A stretch of 64,000 nt of DNA from Mycolicibacterium bacteremicum (lineage in GTDB: Bacteria; Actinomycetota; Actinomycetes; Mycobacteriales; Mycobacteriaceae), in assembly GCF_002086115.1 (NCBI RefSeq), contig NZ_MVHJ01000006.1, forward strand, positions 186,001 to 250,000, given 5' to 3'. Numbering within the stretch: position 1 is the stretch's first letter; each line of letters opens with the position of its first letter. The translations under genes and the position numbers were made by a program. This document shows positions 56,463 to 64,000 of the stretch, piece after piece. The notes under the pieces were generated by a model. That model searched no databases and was not told the DNA's origin. It saw only the letters and a program-made list of their open reading frames with translations.

Positions 56463-56490
56463 GGCGGCGCTCCCATCCGGGGGCGCCGCC
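56463..56490 (+). terminator. Hairpin terminator after the phosphatase-fold gene
   Basis: A 12-bp stem (GGCGGCGCTCCC / GGGGGCGCCGCC, one G-T wobble) with loop ATCC lies 28 bases past the stop codon. Downstream sequence is GCTGTGTTCC, without a long T-run, as is common in mycobacteria. Confidence 0.6.
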
Positions 56491-56668
56491 GCTGTGTTCC
56501 GGCGACGTACCTGCCGCCGTTCCCGCAGGCAGTGATCATGCACGTCAACCGTACCGACGAGTAACAAAGGCGCCTTACCGAAAGCTCGACGGTAACTCTC
56601 CCGGAAATTGAGGGGCCGACTCGCCACCCCGGGATTGGACACTTAAACTTCGCCCGATACATTCTTAA

Positions 56669-58501
<1,833 letters not shown>

Positions 58502-58513
58502 TTTTCGGGGCCG

Positions 58514-58545
58514 ATGGCCGCTCATCGCGCGTGATGAGCGGCCAT
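58514..58545 (+). terminator. 13-bp stem-loop directly after accA3
   Basis: ATGGCCGCTCATC and its exact complement flank GCGCGT, starting 13 bases past the accA3 stop and ending 20 bases before the next ATG. It should terminate or attenuate transcription into the small downstream gene. Confidence 0.7.
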
Positions 58546-58565
58546 TCGCCGGTTCTGGAGGTCTG

Positions 58566-58898
58566 ATGGAACCCGTCGAGATCAACAACGGTCAGTGGTA
58601 TCTGCGCGGCCTGCGCTGCGACGACCGCGTCGACGACCGGCCCGCCCTGACCGACCTCGGTGAGGATGACCTGGACTACGTGCACGATGCCGCCGACGGC
58701 TGGGCCGATGACACCCGCTACACCTGGGCGGTCTGCGAACCCACCACCGGCGAGATGCTCGCCGAGATCGCCCTGGACCCGGTGTCGGGGTACCTGACCA
58801 GCCGCGCCCGGCCCGGGTTCGAGGATGTCGCCGCGATCTCGGAGGACACCGTGCGCCGGTATGCCTCCGCCGCGCTCGGGCTGGAAGTGCACACCTGA
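58566..58898 (+). CDS. Small GNAT-like protein lacking the second half of the fold
   Basis: A 110-residue protein. WYLRGLRCDDRVDDRPAL, then YVHDAADGWADDTRYTWAVCEPTTGEMLAEIALDP, resembles the first half of GNAT acetyltransferases (strand 1, helices 1-2, strands 2-4). The acetyl-CoA loop (Q/R-x-x-G-x-G/A) and the rest are absent, so acetyltransferase activity is unlikely. ATG 58566 has GGAGGT upstream. The compact size and normal codon use argue for a real gene, not a fresh truncation. Function unknown. Confidence 0.65.
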   Translation: MEPVEINNGQWYLRGLRCDDRVDDRPALTDLGEDDLDYVHDAADGWADDTRYTWAVCEPTTGEMLAEIALDPVSGYLTSRARPGFEDVAAISEDTVRRYASAALGLEVHT

Positions 58899-58908
58899 GT
58901 TCGGCGCA

Positions 58909-59463
58909 CTACCGCGCAGGCTCGTCGACGTCGGCACCGGTGGCCAGATCACCGCACTCGACGGCGAGGACGTCATCGCGGCCGCGCAGGAACGGCCCCG
59001 CCCCGGTGTCCCCCTGCAGCCGCCCGGCCAGCTCGGGCCAGTGCCTGCGGGCCAGCACGACGGGATGGCCGGGCCGGCCGCCGAACACCGCTCTGGCCAG
59101 CCCCGATGCCGATGCCCGCGCCGCGTCGAGGACCCGGCGCACGGTGTCGGCGCCGATGTCCGGGGTGTCGACCAGGGTGATGACAACCCAGTCGACATCG
59201 AGCCCGCCGACGGCGGCCAGCCCGGCCCGCAGTGAGGCCGACAGACCGTCGGCCCACTCCCGGGCGATCACCGCACGAGCCGGCGGCGGAACATCCACCT
59301 CAGCCGCGCCCAGCACCACCAGCACCTCGGCACAGCCACCCGCGTGTACCGCGGCCACCGCCGAGGACAGCCAAACACCTTCGGCGGCAAGCACTTTCGG
59401 CATGCCGAAGCGGGTGCCCGCGCCGGCGGCCAGCACCAGTCCCGCCGCCCGCTGCGATGCCAT
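58909..59463 (-). CDS. MobA-like NTP transferase (MocA/CoxI type)
   Basis: A 184-residue nucleotidyltransferase: GLVLAAGAGTRFGMPKVLA is the NTP-binding signature with the conserved lysine, and WVVITLVDTPDIGADTVRRVL supplies the metal-binding Asp. GRPGHPVVLARRHWPEL and LQGDTGAGPFLRG complete the MobA-like pattern seen in molybdenum-cofactor cytidylyltransferases that serve xanthine dehydrogenase or CO dehydrogenase. No such hydroxylase genes are in the window. ATG 59463 gives a start right at the domain; the open frame extends upstream. Confidence 0.82.
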   Translation of the reverse strand: MASQRAAGLVLAAGAGTRFGMPKVLAAEGVWLSSAVAAVHAGGCAEVLVVLGAAEVDVPPPARAVIAREWADGLSASLRAGLAAVGGLDVDWVVITLVDTPDIGADTVRRVLDAARASASGLARAVFGGRPGHPVVLARRHWPELAGRLQGDTGAGPFLRGRDDVLAVECGDLATGADVDEPAR

Positions 59464-59587
59464 GGCCCCAGTCTGCCCGGCATAACGTCCGCGGTGTTCG
59501 GCAGGGAGGTGTCTAACCAGCGAAATCAGGCGTAAGGTCAGATCAGGTTGAGCCCGCAGCCTGACCCTTCCGACTGTCGGAGCCGCC

Positions 59588-60019
59588 ATGACGACGCCAG
59601 ATCCCGTCGCTCTTGCGACGTCCCCGCCGCGTGCTGCACCCGGCCGGGCCGCCCACACCGTGCGTCGGCTGCCGCCGGAGGCGACCGTCATCGCCGTGTT
59701 CGGCGAACTCGACGCCGCCAATGCCCGGCAGTTCAGCAACTACGCCTTGCAGCACCTCGCCCACACCGATCAACTGATCGTCGATCTGTCCGAGGTCGAA
59801 TTCTTTGGCACCGAGGCATTCTCGATGCTGCACACGATCAGCGTGACCGCCGCAGGCAAGGACGCCCGCTGGATCATGATCCCGAGTGCGGCGGTGCGAA
59901 CACTGCTGCAGATCTGCGATCCCGACGGGGCCCTGCCGACCGCGACGCACCTCACCGAGGCGGTCGCCCGGTTGCAGGGCCACCCGCTACTGCAACTCGT
60001 CCCGAAGTTTGGCGAGTGA
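59588..60019 (+). CDS. STAS-domain protein, anti-sigma-factor-antagonist type
   Basis: A 143-residue STAS protein: HTVRRLPPEATVIAVFGELDAANARQFSNYALQHL, then LIVDLSEVEFFGTEAFSMLHTI. In SpoIIAA-like antagonists the last segment reads DSSG with a phosphorylated serine; here it is FFGTEAF, so Thr is the candidate or phospho-control is lost. The gene converges on sigF, overlapping its 3' end by 33 bases. Acting on the RsbW anti-sigma factor is an attractive but unproven role. The known M. tuberculosis antagonists RsfA and RsfB are encoded elsewhere. Confidence 0.82.
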   Translation: MTTPDPVALATSPPRAAPGRAAHTVRRLPPEATVIAVFGELDAANARQFSNYALQHLAHTDQLIVDLSEVEFFGTEAFSMLHTISVTAAGKDARWIMIPSAAVRTLLQICDPDGALPTATHLTEAVARLQGHPLLQLVPKFGE

Positions 60020-60739
60020 GCGGGCGAGCAGCCGCGACACGTGCATCTGCGAGATGCCGACCCGCTCGGCGATCTGGGACTGCGTCATCGACTCGAAGAA
60101 ACGCAGGATGAGCACCGTGCGCTCGCGCTCGGGCAACTTGGACAGCAGCGGTCGCAGCGCCTCACGATTCTCGATCTGATCCAGCGCGTCATCCGGTGAG
60201 CCGAGCGTGTCGGCGATCGCCGGCGCCTCATCGTCGCCGGAACCGCCGCTGTCGATGGACAGGGTGTTGTACGAACTGCCCGCGATCAGGCCCTCGACAA
60301 CCTCGTCGCGGTCCATGTCCAGCTCGGCGGCCAACTCCGACGGGGTCGGCGCGCGGCCCAGCCGCTGCGACATCTCGGCCGTCGCGGCACCGAGGCGCAG
60401 GTGTAGTTCCTTGAGCCGGCGCGGCACCTTGACCGACCAGCCGTTGTCCCGGAAATGCCTGCGGACCTCGCCCATGATCGTCGGTACCGCGTAGGACGCG
60501 AAATCCGATCCGGCCTCGACGTCGAACCGGTTCACGGCGTTGACCAGGCCCACCCGGGCGACCTGGACCAGATCATCACGTGCCTCGCCGCGACCCTCGA
60601 ATCGGCGGGCGATGTGATCGGCCAGCGGCAGGCAGCGGGTCACGATCCGCTCGCGCTGGCGCTCGTGTTCTGCCGACCCATCACGAAGTTCGCCGAGTAC
60701 GCGAAACATCTCGATGACGTCAGCGTATTCAGAATTCAC
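59987..60739 (-). CDS. sigF: RNA polymerase sigma factor SigF
   Basis: Stress and stationary-phase group 3 sigma factor. The 250-residue protein shows region 2 (LPLADHIARRFEGRGEARDDLVQVARVGLVNAVNRFD and FASYAVPTIMGEVRRHFRDN), region 3 (LGRAPTPSELAAELDMDRDEVVEGL) and region 4 with the HTH (MTQSQIAERVGISQMHVSRLLARSLAKLR). Starts at GTG 60739, which overlaps the rsbW stop by four bases (GTGA). Held inactive by RsbW until released. Equivalent of Rv3286c. Confidence 0.94.
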   Translation of the reverse strand: MNSEYADVIEMFRVLGELRDGSAEHERQRERIVTRCLPLADHIARRFEGRGEARDDLVQVARVGLVNAVNRFDVEAGSDFASYAVPTIMGEVRRHFRDNGWSVKVPRRLKELHLRLGAATAEMSQRLGRAPTPSELAAELDMDRDEVVEGLIAGSSYNTLSIDSGGSGDDEAPAIADTLGSPDDALDQIENREALRPLLSKLPERERTVLILRFFESMTQSQIAERVGISQMHVSRLLARSLAKLRDELQ

Positions 60740-61179
60740 TGCAACAGACTCGCTCGCCGAGCAGTGAGGGAGATGCCGAAGATCTGACCCGCGCCGTCGC
60801 GGTGGCCGTCGGTGAAGGTGCCGACCTCGTCGGTCAGCGAGCTGAGCACGTGCCAACTGAAGCTGCCCGGCGCGACGATGGCATCCTCATCGCTGTTGCA
60901 GGTGGCCGAGGCCTTGATGACGACGGCGTCGTCGCGCGGATGAATCGAGACCACCAGCGGCGTATCCGGTACCGCGGCCTTCACCAGCCGGGTACACGCC
61001 TCGTCGACGGCCAGCCGCAGGTCGGAGACGGCGTCGAAGTCCAGATCCTCGAAGGTCGCGGCGGCCGCGGTGAGAACGCGCAGCACCGCCAGATTCTCCA
61101 GGGTGGCGGCCACCCGAAGCTCCACCGACCGATCACCACCAGCCGCGGCTTCGTACGTGTCCGCACTCTGCTGAACCAT
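60736..61179 (-). CDS. rsbW: Anti-sigma-F factor RsbW (UsfX)
   Basis: A 147-residue GHKL-type ATP-binding protein that sequesters SigF. VELRVAATLENLAVLRVLTAAAATFEDLDFDAVSDLRLAVDEACTRLV contains the N-box region, with Thr where kinases have Asn, and GHRDGAGQIFGISL the later G-box. I choose ATG 61179: GGAGG sits just before it and the mapped SigF promoter would give a 24-base leader; ATG 61194 would leave almost none. Coupled to sigF by a four-base overlap. Confidence 0.92.
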   Translation of the reverse strand: MVQQSADTYEAAAGGDRSVELRVAATLENLAVLRVLTAAAATFEDLDFDAVSDLRLAVDEACTRLVKAAVPDTPLVVSIHPRDDAVVIKASATCNSDEDAIVAPGSFSWHVLSSLTDEVGTFTDGHRDGAGQIFGISLTARRASLLQ

Positions 61180-61208
61180 CTGACCTCCCGACATATTCGC
61201 TCGGAGGT

Positions 61209-61234
61209 TACCCCACCCCGAACCATGGCTAACC
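61209..61234 (-). promoter_or_regulatory. SigF-type promoter of the rsbW-sigF operon
   Basis: On the minus strand GGTT (61231-61234) and GGGTA (61209-61213) are separated by 17 bp, matching the mycobacterial SigF consensus GGTT-N15-17-GGGTA. Transcription would start near 61203, upstream of rsbW. This implies autoregulation. Confidence 0.8.
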
Positions 61235-61367
61235 AACGGAACCACCCCCGCAGCGCAGCGCGCGGCCCGCGAGAGCGGCAACACGCTGGGCCCGAAGGCG
61301 GCATGAACAATGCATGGGCCTGTCAGTACCCGGCCGGTGTGAGCGGCCAAACGTGACCCGGCGTGCG

Positions 61368-61391
61368 GTTTCCGCCTGCGCGCCACGGGTA
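61368..61391 (+). promoter_or_regulatory. SigF-type promoter of the 63-aa acidic protein gene
   Basis: GTTT (61368-61371), 15 bp, GGGTA (61387-61391). The transcript would start around 61398, only a few bases before the ATG at 61402, so the mRNA would be leaderless or nearly so. Confidence 0.75.
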
Positions 61392-61401
61392 TTCCGCCAC
61401 C

Positions 61402-61593
61402 ATGAGTACTGATCGCGTACCCGACGATGTGCCCGTCGCCGATGCCGTCGAACAGTCCCGCGAGGTGGTCGAGGCGGACGCTGCGCCCGGCCCGGTCACC
61501 GGCCCGCCGGCCCTGGAGACCCCCGACGCCGATTGGCAGGAGCAGTCCATCGACGCCGGCGATGATCTCGACGGTCACGACGACCGGTACTGA
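61402..61593 (+). CDS. Small acidic hypothetical protein, likely SigF-dependent
   Basis: A 63-residue, strongly acidic protein: MSTDRVPDDVPVADAVEQSR opens it and it ends SIDAGDDLDGHDDRY. No cysteines, no membrane segment, no recognised domain; it looks intrinsically disordered. No ribosome-binding site is present between the predicted transcription start and ATG, in keeping with leaderless translation, common in mycobacteria. Divergent from rsbW-sigF. Function unknown. Confidence 0.65.
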   Translation: MSTDRVPDDVPVADAVEQSREVVEADAAPGPVTGPPALETPDADWQEQSIDAGDDLDGHDDRY

Positions 61594-61638
61594 ACACAAC
61601 CGGTGTGAGCGGTGGTGAAAGCGGCTGGGAGTGGAGTG

Positions 61639-61663
61639 GTTTGCACCGATGCCGAGGTGGGAA
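61639..61663 (+). promoter_or_regulatory. SigF-like promoter before the DoxX gene
   Basis: GTTT (61639-61642), 16 bp, GGGAA (61659-61663): one mismatch in the -10. The inferred start near 61670 is about five bases before ATG 61675, again suggesting a very short leader and supporting that start. Confidence 0.45.
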
Positions 61664-61674
61664 CATTCCCGGGC

Positions 61675-62694
61675 ATGTTGGTACGCCGAATAGCCCGCCC
61701 GTTGTTGTCCGCTGCTTTCATCGGCCAGGGAATCGAAGCCCTGCGCGATGTGAAGCCTGCCGCTGAGGTCGTTCAGCCCACCCTGGACGGACTCCAGTCG
61801 TTGCCCAGCCCGGTCTCGGACAAGGTTCCCGACAACGCCGTGACCGTCGCTCGTATCAACGCCGCCGTCCAGATCGGCGGCGGTCTGCTGCTGGCCACCG
61901 GCCGGGTGCCGCGGGTGGCCGCGGGTCTGCTGGCCGCCACCGTCATCCCCGCCAATCTGGGCAGGCACATGTTCTGGGACGAGACCGACCCGGTCGCCAA
62001 GGCCGAGAAGCGCCGCGCCTTCCTGACCGACCTGAGCCTGATCGGTGGTCTGGTGCTGGCGTCGGCGGACACCGCAGGCAAGCCCTCCCTGGGCTGGCGC
62101 GGTCGCCGGGCCGGGCGCAAGGTCGTGCAGGCCGTTTCCGAGCGGCTGCCCGGTTCCGATGACTCCCTGCTGGACTCCGAACTGGCTGACCGACTCGGGC
62201 ACGGTGTGCATGTCGGGGTGGAGCGCAGCCGCGAACTGGCCGACGCCGCCTTGGAGCGGGGCGTCCCGTTGGCCGCCTCGGCCTTCGAGTCCGCCGCGGA
62301 CTCGTTGGGCATCGCGTACGACCGCAGCGCCGCGGCGCTGTACAAGGGCGCGGAGAAAACCGCACCCATCGCCAAGAAGGCCCGCAAGCGTGGTGCCGAA
62401 CTGGCCGAGACGGCGCTGGACCGCGGCGCCACCGCGCTGGAGAAGGGTGCCGAGAAGAGCGCCCCGATCGCCAAGAAGGCCCGCAAGCGCAGCGCGAAGC
62501 TGGCCGAGGAGGCCGTCGAGCGCGGTAGCTCGGCCCTTGAGCGCGCGGCCGAGCGCAGCGCACCGATCGCCGCCGAGGCCCGCCGCCGTGGCGTGGAGCT
62601 GGCCGAGTCCGCCCGCGAGCAGGCCGAAACCGCCTGGGAGCAGGGCAGCGATCAGGCGGCATCGGGCTGGCGTCGGGTGCGCAGCAAGGTCTGA
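61675..62694 (+). CDS. DoxX-family membrane protein with a C-terminal 33-residue tandem repeat
   Basis: A 339-residue protein. The N-terminal 130 residues form a DoxX-like four-helix membrane domain (RRIARPLLSAAFIGQGIEAL, ARINAAVQIGGGLLLATGRVPR, VAAGLLAATVIPANLGRHMFWD, LSLIGGLVLASAD). The rest is cytosolic, Ala/Glu/Lys/Arg-rich helix with three 33-residue repeats at about residues 224-322. DoxX proteins in mycobacteria join redox and thiol-stress complexes. ATG 61675 is chosen over 61612 because the DoxX domain starts there and a SigF-like promoter precedes it. A diiron-like oxidase gene follows. Confidence 0.82.
   Translation: MLVRRIARPLLSAAFIGQGIEALRDVKPAAEVVQPTLDGLQSLPSPVSDKVPDNAVTVARINAAVQIGGGLLLATGRVPRVAAGLLAATVIPANLGRHMFWDETDPVAKAEKRRAFLTDLSLIGGLVLASADTAGKPSLGWRGRRAGRKVVQAVSERLPGSDDSLLDSELADRLGHGVHVGVERSRELADAALERGVPLAASAFESAADSLGIAYDRSAAALYKGAEKTAPIAKKARKRGAELAETALDRGATALEKGAEKSAPIAKKARKRSAKLAEEAVERGSSALERAAERSAPIAAEARRRGVELAESAREQAETAWEQGSDQAASGWRRVRSKV
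62344..62640 (+). repeat. Three tandem 99-bp coding repeats in the DoxX gene
   Basis: Units begin at 62344, 62443 and 62542. Units 1 and 2 share KGAEK(T/S)APIAKKARKR; unit 3 has RAAERSAPIAAEARRR. Each then has an alanine-rich ELAE helix. The pattern predicts an amphipathic or coiled-coil rod. Confidence 0.85.
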
Positions 62695-62725
62695 TCGCCC
62701 CATGTGACACCGAGGTCTGATTCGC

Positions 62726-63700
62726 ATGACCGTCTCACCGAAGCTCCCGGCTCCCGCCGGGCCGGTCTCGGGAGCGCTCATCGCACAGCTGTCCGGCCGG
62801 GTCCAGGATCTGACCCGGGTCCGGCCGGACGGCGCAGACCCCATGGGCCGCGATATCCAGCTGGCCCTCTTCGTGGCCTACGAACTGTGCTACCGCGGAT
62901 TCCGCGGCACCGACCCCACCTGGGAATGGGACGCCGATCTGGTCGGTCTGCGCGGCCGCTTGGAGCGGTCCTTTCTCGGCCACCTGCGCCGGTGTGCCGG
63001 CGATATCACGGGCACCGACGTCTGGGCCGAGATTCGTCGGCCGGCAGGTGGGCAGCCGGACGGCCCCGCACACTTCCTGCGCACGGAGGGCACGTGGCAG
63101 CAGATGTGCGAGTACTTCGTGCACCGCTCCGTGTACCACCTCAAAGAGCCCGACCTGCAGGCCTGGCTGATCCCTCGACTGGCCGGTGCGGCCAAGGCCG
63201 CAGTGGTGGCCGTGCAGTATCAGAACTACGGCGCCGGCACCGCCGCACATATGCGGCAGCGCATCTTCGCGGAGTTGATGTCCGCCGCCGGCCTGGACGG
63301 CGGATATCTGGCCTATCTGGACATGGTGCCCGCCGAAGCGCTGGCGGCAGTCAACGCGGTGTCGATGTTCGGGCTCAACCGCAGCCTGCGCGGTGCGGCG
63401 ATCGGGCACTTCGCCGCCGAGATGACCTCCGCACCCGCGTCACAGCGACTGGTGCAGGCGCTGCACCGGCTGCGGGCACCGGCGGCGTGCGCACGGTTCT
63501 ACCGCGACCGCATCGAACCCGACGCGGTGTCCGGACGGTTGGTCGACGATGTCGTCGGCGGGTTGCTGGCCGATGAACCGGAGCTGGAGGCCGACGTGGT
63601 GCTCGGCATCCGGGCGCGCCATATTGTCGAGGATCGGCTCGCCGCGCGGATGGTGAAGTGCTGGGCCGACGGCGAGACGTCGCTGCTGCGCTCGCTCTGA
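62726..63700 (+). CDS. Iron-containing redox enzyme family protein (heme-oxygenase-like diiron fold)
   Basis: A 324-residue all-helical protein of the PF14518 group. Candidate metal ligands sit in ALFVAYELCYRGF, EYFVHRSVYHLKEPD, VQYQNYGAGTAAHMRQRIFAELM and GLNRSLRGAAIGHFAAEM, i.e. the Glu/His pattern of heme-oxygenase-like diiron oxidases. Reaction unknown. ATG 62726 is 31 bases after the DoxX stop, so the pair is probably co-transcribed and, by its promoter, SigF-controlled. It ends next to the convergent F420 oxidoreductase gene. Confidence 0.78.
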   Translation: MTVSPKLPAPAGPVSGALIAQLSGRVQDLTRVRPDGADPMGRDIQLALFVAYELCYRGFRGTDPTWEWDADLVGLRGRLERSFLGHLRRCAGDITGTDVWAEIRRPAGGQPDGPAHFLRTEGTWQQMCEYFVHRSVYHLKEPDLQAWLIPRLAGAAKAAVVAVQYQNYGAGTAAHMRQRIFAELMSAAGLDGGYLAYLDMVPAEALAAVNAVSMFGLNRSLRGAAIGHFAAEMTSAPASQRLVQALHRLRAPAACARFYRDRIEPDAVSGRLVDDVVGGLLADEPELEADVVLGIRARHIVEDRLAARMVKCWADGETSLLRSL

Positions 63701-63701
63701 G

Positions 63702-64000
63702 TCAGTCGCCCAGTTCGGCACGCAACGCCGCCAGCAGTGCGGGTGCGGCCTCGGCCAGGAACCGGTCCTGGCTGTCGCCGCCCACCTGGACCAGTGCCAC
63801 GTCGGTGAATCCGGCGTCGCGGAAGGCGCCCACCTTCTCGACGATGGCATCGAGGTCCGGACCGCACGGTATCGACGAGGCCACATCCTCGGGCCGGACG
63901 AACTGGCTGGCTGCGGCGAATCCGGCCGGGGTGGGCAGATCGGCGTTCACCGACCAGCCGCCGGCGAACCAGCGGAACTGGTCGTGTGCCCTTTCGATTG
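63702..64000 (-). CDS. F420-dependent LLM-class oxidoreductase, C-terminal part (runs off the right edge)
   Basis: About 99 codons before the stop. ERAHDQFRWFAGGWSVNADLPTP, FVRPEDVASSIPCGPD and FTDVALVQVGGDSQDRFLAEAAP match the end of the TIGR03557 group of F420-dependent glucose-6-phosphate-dehydrogenase-related enzymes. These hydride-transfer enzymes use the cofactor made by the FbiA/FbiB genes of this window. The start is outside. Substrate unknown. Confidence 0.82.
   Translation of the reverse strand, partial: IERAHDQFRWFAGGWSVNADLPTPAGFAAASQFVRPEDVASSIPCGPDLDAIVEKVGAFRDAGFTDVALVQVGGDSQDRFLAEAAPALLAALRAELGD

Noticed and set aside
59464..59587. SigF promoter before the STAS gene
   Set aside because: GGTT occurs but no GGGTA at 15-17 bp spacing.

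Overview
The window is high-GC chromosomal DNA from a mycobacterium, most likely a fast-growing Mycolicibacterium-type species. Gene order for most of its length follows the Mycobacterium tuberculosis Rv3252c-Rv3287c block: alkB, Rv3254, manA, Rv3256c, manB, DUF3499, Rv3259, whiB2, fbiA-fbiB, mannose-1-phosphate guanylyltransferase, wbbL, rmlD, a CpsA-type LCP protein, Rv3268, fadE25, purE-purK, gtrA-like, PH-domain protein, birA, accD5-accE5, maf, sseA, sufE-like, accA3, sigF-rsbW. These identities come from recognising protein families and the conserved order; no database search was run.

Layout. 1-6.5 kb: start of alkB, an FAD oxidoreductase and the mannose/GDP-mannose genes. 6.5-10.2 kb: whiB2 and the coenzyme F420 genes fbiA-fbiB with a Nudix gene. 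10.2-16.6 kb: sugar-nucleotide and cell-wall linker genes (GDP-mannose, dTDP-rhamnose, rhamnosyltransferase, a secreted glycoside hydrolase, an LCP ligase). 16.7-22.6 kb: a methyltransferase, fadE25, purine genes, membrane proteins and birA. 22.6-46.0 kb: about 23 kb lying between birA and accD5, genes that are neighbours in M. tuberculosis. 46.0-58.5 kb: acyl-CoA carboxylase genes (accD5, accE5, accA3) with sulfur-transfer genes, interrupted by accessory genes and a broken recQ. 58.5-64 kb: the sigma-F locus (sigF, rsbW, a convergent STAS gene) and likely SigF targets, ending in a partial F420-dependent oxidoreductase.

The most distinctive part is the 22.6-40.3 kb region. It looks like a complete Wzx/Wzy-type exopolysaccharide factory: a polyprenyl-phosphate sugar transferase, three glycosyltransferases, a flippase, a polymerase/ligase, two chain-length proteins (one fused to a BY-kinase-like domain with an altered Walker A) and two glycan acyltransferase types. 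Four paralogous secreted or lipoprotein PF03583-type lipases are interleaved with these genes. This pathway class is not the textbook route to mycobacterial capsule, so the cluster is the best candidate for an undescribed system. A steroid-ring module (kshA-kstD plus a FadD17-like ligase) sits at its right end.

No tRNA, rRNA, CRISPR array, insertion sequence, integrase or phage gene was recognised.
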